Below, in pieces: positions 59,701 to 64,000 of a stretch of 64,000 nt of DNA. Both the position numbers and the translations under genes were made by a program. The notes under the pieces were generated by a model. The model ran no database searches, was not told the origin of the DNA, and saw nothing but the letters and a program-made list of their open reading frames with translations. The first letter of the stretch is position 1, and each line of letters opens with the position of its first letter. The DNA is from Limanda limanda (taxonomy: Eukaryota; Chordata; Actinopteri; Pleuronectiformes; Pleuronectidae): NCBI RefSeq assembly GCF_963576545.1, contig NC_083648.1:25393042-25457041 (forward strand). The letters run 5' to 3'.

Positions 59701-62700
59701 TAACTATGGTGTTTCCACACCTGGCTTAAATGACAGTAATTCCTCCCTCATGTCAAACTCTGTACTTGTCTCACACACAAATATCTCGGACAGTGTTTTT
59801 TATGTCTGTCTTTTCATAACAATGAAAAAATACTTCTTGCGATTCAGTTTTCTTTTATTATCTTGTACGACAGCAGTAATCTGCTCTGTGATGGTTCATT
59901 AAGAAAAAGTGTCAATACTTAGTAGAACTGGCTTGGAGCCAGAAAGGACCACCCTAAAGGATGTGTTGTTCTTATATGTTATTCTCTCTTGGCCCGAAGG
60001 CAGGATGTTCCCCATCCCTGGCTTAAAGGAGAATTGTGCATATGTTGCATTTGAATTGTGTGTGTGTGTACTTGCATTTATATGTCTGTGAGGGCCATTT
60101 TGAGTATTAATCTTACTGAGTGAGGCCATTTTTGGAAAGTGAGGCCATTTGGGCCATTCCTCACATATGTGTGTGTGTGTGTGTGCGCGTGCATGTGTGT
60201 GTAGTACCTGTGAGACCAGGCTAGCTCTGTAGGCAGCCAGTTGTTTCAGATACTCCTTCTTTGCTGTCTCTGTCTTCTTCTTGTACAACTGAAACACAAA
60301 AAGAATTAATCAAAAAATAATTTCTACAAATGAATTTTACTAGAAGTAACTCAATAGTTAATTAACAGTTTTTATCAATGTAAACAATCCTCAGTATTTC
60401 AGGTATAATCTTCATAAGGCTAATATTTCCTCCCATCTGACTCATTTATCCAATGACACACAACCATAATAATGAATTTCCAAAGCACCAACTACAACTC
60501 TTCTCCGAATGAGTCGCCTGTTATTGGCTATTATGCCAAGTCAGTAATAACAAATATTCTCAATTGTAATGTTAGACCTGATGTATCCTGTCACAAAGAC
60601 AATGTAGCTCCACCTTGACATCAGTCCACTGCATTTGTTTCCTTTATCATTTAACACGTTATCCTCCCACTAGACTTTTTATCCACGATCCATCAAAACT
60701 GAGAAAACCTGACAGCCATGCTCAGGCACAGATTTGCTTTAAGGAAAAAACTTTATTCAGTATTGGTCAGTAAGCTAACATGTGCACAATGACAATGTTA
60801 AAGGGATAGTTCGCCCAAAAAATTAAAAAACACTATGCAGATGGATGGGTGGGTGTTTGAGTCCACAAAATACTTTCCAAGTTCTAGAGGTAAACAGCAT
60901 TGCAGCCAAATCCGATACAAGTAAAGTAAATGACAGTTCACACGAGACCTTGTGAGTATCGCGTGAACGTGCGATAGTTGCAGTTACTATAGGAGGATCA
61001 GAGAGGACATTAGAGCTAAAAACATGGTGTCTATTGGTCTAACTGATGCTGCTGTGCCACAAGTGTTGTGATATGACTATAGATTGCTTCCATAATTCTA
61101 TTTAAGATGATAATATGATCAACAGCGCTGATTTGCTGATGGAGACTCTAAATCAAAGAAGGTGGATCTACCTGTTTCTGCTCCTCTCCCAGGCCGTCCC
61201 ACATGGAGGCTACAATCTTTGACACTTCTCCAAATGTGGCGTTGGGGTTCTGGGCCTTGATGTTGGCTTGGGTGTCCCTGAAGAACAAGGCATAGGCAGA
61301 CACTGGTTTCACTGGCTCATTGGGGTCCTTTCGCTTCTTCTTCTTTGGCGTTTTCGGTTTCTTGATGTCCACTGTTGCTGGCCGCTTCTCTGCTACGCTC
61401 CCATGCTGAGAGGAGAAGGAGGAGTTTGAGAACAAGCTAAGATTTAGATTTAATATACACTCTGAACCAAAACACTGGTAGGAAAATGACATGGTTGGTT
61501 GTGTAAATGTTGTGTAGCAATGACTGTATCAATGAAAAATATGCTATAATGATTATTCTTTGTTTTTGTAATTTTCCCTTCTTTCACCCTGGCCTTTGTT
61601 AGACAAATATAATTAGAATAACATTTCCAAAAAAATATAAAAGATTAATATATATTCAATGCTCAACATAACAAATATAATTTTGTCACAATGTTAACCT
61701 GTAATTAGCTACAAACTATGTAGTTTTAAATGGGACACTTTAATCACATGATCAGAAAATAGCAGATCTGTAAAATAAAGAATTACTGTCAAACTAATAC
61801 ATTTCAAGTATATCGGTTCTGTCAGATGCAGTATGAAAGAGGCCTCAGAAATGTCTGCCTTTGTCCAGGTAACTCAGATGCGCACATTACATACAGACCA
61901 TACAGTATCTCTAATGTATTTTCCACCATTTTTACCAATGTACTGTACTCATGTTGTGGGCTGTATCAACTTAGATTACTTCTCCCACCTGCTAATGTCA
62001 GTCTATTATTGAGCTTCTTTCTCAGTATATGTCTATGATAACATCATGGATATCTTGAAAACATATCGACCACATCACAGTGGAAGAAGTTACTGCTGAA
62101 CAAATGCAACGGTGTTTCTACAGCTTTAGTCAGGGAGCATCACTGACAGCTACAATAAAGACAATAAAGAGCTTTGCAAATTTTCTATTTATTTAAATCA
62201 AGAGAAACTAATTTTAAAAAAGAAAACCAGAGCAAAAATCGATTATTTTACCAGTGAAAAGCATTAATGCAGAAATCTTTCATGTATACTAACCAAAGCT
62301 CTTCTTACTAACCTGTGCTCATATATGAACCTATCACTTGAAGGGAGGCACTAATTAAATATGAACAAATATAGTTTATATCATTTTTTTTGCCTAGTTG
62401 TGTACAGTTGAAACAACTAGTCTCTAAAACAGCTTCAACCCAAATTCAGCACTGAAATCTTAAGGAAGATAGGCTGTATTGCAGTGCTGCTCATTTAGAC
62501 CACATTAATTCAATTCAATTTTATTTGTAAAGCCCCAAATCATATTATATATTATCTCAAGGCACTTTTATCTAGGTGTTCCTAATAACACAACAACAGA
62601 GTGTGTTATTCAACAGTATGGTTTCGTTTCCCCAGAATTTGAGCAGTCAGTTGGTGCAGGGTGCTTGTTTTAGTGTGAGACACAGAACGAGGGAGCTGAT

Positions 62701-62808
62701 TTCCATCTAGTTGATATGCAGGGAGAATGGGTCTATTATGACACATTACATTAACATAACAACTCTTCACTGTCTACATGCACGCACACACACACACACA
62801 CACACCCA

Positions 62809-62857
<49 letters not shown>

Positions 62858-64000
62858 GCACGCATACACACACACACGCACACACACACACACACACAGA
62901 GAAATGGTTGCGACAGCTTAGTGTGATATGACTCACTAACTGAAAGAAAGAGAGGATTGTTTGTGTTTGTGTATACACACATTCAGCCACAACATAAAAA
63001 CCAGTAACTGGTTATATATACAAATCCCCTCCAGAACTATCGGAGGGTCAGAGCTTATTCTTTTGACATCTTGGTGTAAAACATTTTTATGAGACGAGAG
63101 TGGAAAATTTCTGCTTTTATTTCCTGGTATTTGCATCTAGATATGTTGAATGCCCTTTTGTTTGAACACACCCAATTTTTCAACTGATAGATGATACTGG
63201 AACATGTGCCTGACTGCGAGACAGGTGTTTATTGTCGCCCAGGTGTTGTCTTTCAGTTTCAGTGAATGTTTCCTGATTTGATGACTGAGAAATAAACATC
63301 TAACAGATCGACCAAGGACAACAACGACTGATGACAGGGCCTGTGAAGAAAAACTAAAACCTCAGAGCCAGTGAGATCAGCATCAAATCTATCCTTTCTC
63401 TTCAATTTGCTGGCCTGTCCATGCTTGTATTTTTCATGACTAGATTCTTGTAATGCCCTCTTTGCAGTCTCTGCCCTCTGCTGCTGCAAGAACCACTGAT
63501 TCAAGAAAACAGGACCATACACCAACTCTGGCCTCCATCTTTGGCTTCCTGCTTGTTTTTGTATTGATTGTAAAAGATAATTGATTTTTTATGATCTATA
63601 TCATGGATTTACTAACTTCCTGTGAGCCTGAGTGCCATCTTAGAACAGCTGATAGTGGCCATCTGTTTTTTGCAGTACAGGCCCCCAAACTCTGCAATGA
63701 CTTACCTGCTGAGATCAGAAATGCTATATCTGTTACCACTTTTAAATCCTTTCCCAAACACACAATTTAAAAAAGCCTAAATGTGTGTATTAAAATGCAT
63801 TTTTTATGTAACTTGATGACTGATCTTTTGTAGAACTTTTTAGCTTTGTTAATAATTTTTACAGAAATAAAGCTCATTATTGTTATCAGTAATATTAATA
63901 AAACCATGTGTGTGCGTGTGTGCTTTTTACCCTGAGTCCATCATCATTATCATCCTCATGTGCTGAACTGGAGGGAGATGGTGTGGCAGATTTACTCTCT
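52009..64000 (-). CDS. tox: TOX HMG-box transcription factor, partial (C-terminal six coding exons)
   Basis: Nuclear HMG-box DNA-binding regulator, best known in T-cell development and exhaustion. Exons in transcript order: 64000-63931 (continues beyond the window), 61405-61172, 60288-60208, 59438-58914, 53376-53216, 52045-52009 (TAA at 52011-52009). Borders are GT/AG and phases fit, giving about 368 aa here (human TOX is 526 in total). The first exon has [16 protein letters not shown]. The next two hold the basic [15 protein letters not shown] and the HMG box ([35 protein letters not shown], then [20 protein letters not shown]). The fourth is a Ser/Pro/His-rich tail with [11 protein letters not shown] and a His-Gln run. 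The last two end in [11 protein letters not shown] and [11 protein letters not shown]. The linker after the HMG box and the C-terminus fit TOX better than TOX2, TOX3 or TOX4. Which teleost tox duplicate it is cannot be told. Confidence 0.93.
52703..52978 (+). mobile_element. tRNA-derived SINE, near full length
   Basis: The head GTGGCTGAGGGGTAGAGTGG (box A-like) and GGCAGTTCGATCCCC (box B-like) resemble a tRNA gene. They are followed by CATCTGCATGCCGAAGTGTC, a small internal duplication GCTGAACCCTGAATT, and the 3' end AAAGCGCTTTATAAATACAA. It is in the last tox intron, opposite to the gene. Confidence 0.8.
53405..53515 (-). mobile_element. SINE fragment, minus strand
   Basis: ATAGCACTTTTCTAGTCTTG and AAACGCTTTACAGGACAGTT are the reverse complement of the same SINE family's 3' half. 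It begins about 30 bases upstream (in transcript sense) of the tox exon 53376-53216, next to that exon's acceptor. Confidence 0.7.
54403..55379. mobile_element. Non-autonomous Harbinger-like element in tox intron
   Basis: Flanked by TTA at 54400-54402 and 55380-55382. The ends AGGCCAATTTATGCC... and the reverse complement of ...TATATAAGAGCCT align imperfectly, both continuing into CTCCGTTT-type sequence. Interior phrases GGCTGTGATTGGTCCG and CATCATTTCC are shared with the element at 9549-10097. No transposase frame. Confidence 0.65.
56737..56830. repeat. (CT)n microsatellite
   Basis: About 90 bases of CT repeat with a few CCC interruptions towards the right, in a tox intron. Serine/leucine-rich frames across it are artefacts. 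Confidence 0.95.
57515..57690 (-). mobile_element. hAT transposase C-terminal (dimerisation) remnant
   Basis: The minus-strand frame reads [20 protein letters not shown] followed by [20 protein letters not shown]. This is the hAT C-terminal dimerisation motif (P-A-E-R-F/V-S followed by R-L/S). The upstream catalytic portion is replaced by A/T-rich DNA and sequence resembling a hAT end (TATCGATATAATCG near 57782). Confidence 0.85.
58960..59035 (-). repeat. His-Gln coding repeat in tox exon
   Basis: A CAG-CAC type hexamer repeat (read on the minus strand) encodes about 12 alternating His-Gln units between SPHHQQQ and [10 protein letters not shown]. It stays in frame. On the plus strand the same DNA gives a CWCWCW frame, which is a shadow. 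Confidence 0.9.
62779..62900. repeat. (CA)n microsatellite
   Basis: About 120 bases of CA repeat with CACG interruptions, in the tox intron between the first two exons in the window. Confidence 0.95.
63630..63790 (+). mobile_element. LINE ORF2 C-terminal remnant
   Basis: The plus strand translates to [20 protein letters not shown] followed by ISVTTFKSF, the conserved end of L2-type fish LINE ORF2 (form APKLWNSLP...TFKS-LKT). It lies in a tox intron, 140 bases from the exon at the window edge, opposite to the gene. Confidence 0.7.

Noticed and set aside
62711..62990. Thr-His and Cys-Val repeat frames
   Set aside because: Artefacts of the (CA)n microsatellite.

Overview
The window looks like vertebrate, almost certainly ray-finned fish (percomorph-like teleost) nuclear DNA. 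Genes are split into short exons with GT/AG borders. Intergenic DNA is A+T rich and full of teleost-type repeats: Tc1-like, hAT and PIF/Harbinger elements, tRNA-derived SINEs, LINE ends, and long GA, CT, CA and GT tracts. There are no operons, ribosome binding sites or CRISPR arrays. All gene names come from reading translated exons against family knowledge; no search was run.

Layout. (1) 240-745: 3' end of a LINE. (2) 3537-14104, minus strand: a complete five-exon ttpa (alpha-tocopherol transfer protein, CRAL-TRIO family, 295 aa). Its introns hold a SINE, LINE debris and a Harbinger element, and a long GA tract lies just upstream of the start. (3) 14650-18474: a DIRS-like retroelement scrap and an end-complete but internally deleted Tc1-like element. 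(4) 19154-about 41825, plus strand: a tandem duplication. Each unit carries its 5' flank and a complete eight-exon cryz (zeta-crystallin/NADPH:quinone reductase, 328 aa). Unit A has gained two hAT elements, a SINE and an unclassified element, all absent from unit B. Unit B carries a 384-bp insertion containing (CCCTAA)n telomere-type repeats. (5) 42667-44605, plus strand: a decayed transmembrane/low-complexity coding region, probably the 3' part of lrrc53, broken by frameshifts and stops. (6) 46643-47836: a truncated salmonid-type Tc1 element. (7) 52009-64000, minus strand: the C-terminal six coding exons of tox (HMG-box factor), running off the right edge.

Relationships. From general knowledge, TTPA and TOX are neighbours on human 8q12, while CRYZ and LRRC53 are neighbours on human 1p31.1. 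Here the cryz/lrrc53 block lies between ttpa and tox. The genes are not expected to share a pathway: vitamin E transport, quinone reduction and T-cell/neural transcription.

Most striking: the hAT element in cryz-A intron 5 carries a damaged histone H3 coding fragment between its terminal repeats, and the paralogous intron gives a clean empty site with an 8-bp target duplication.
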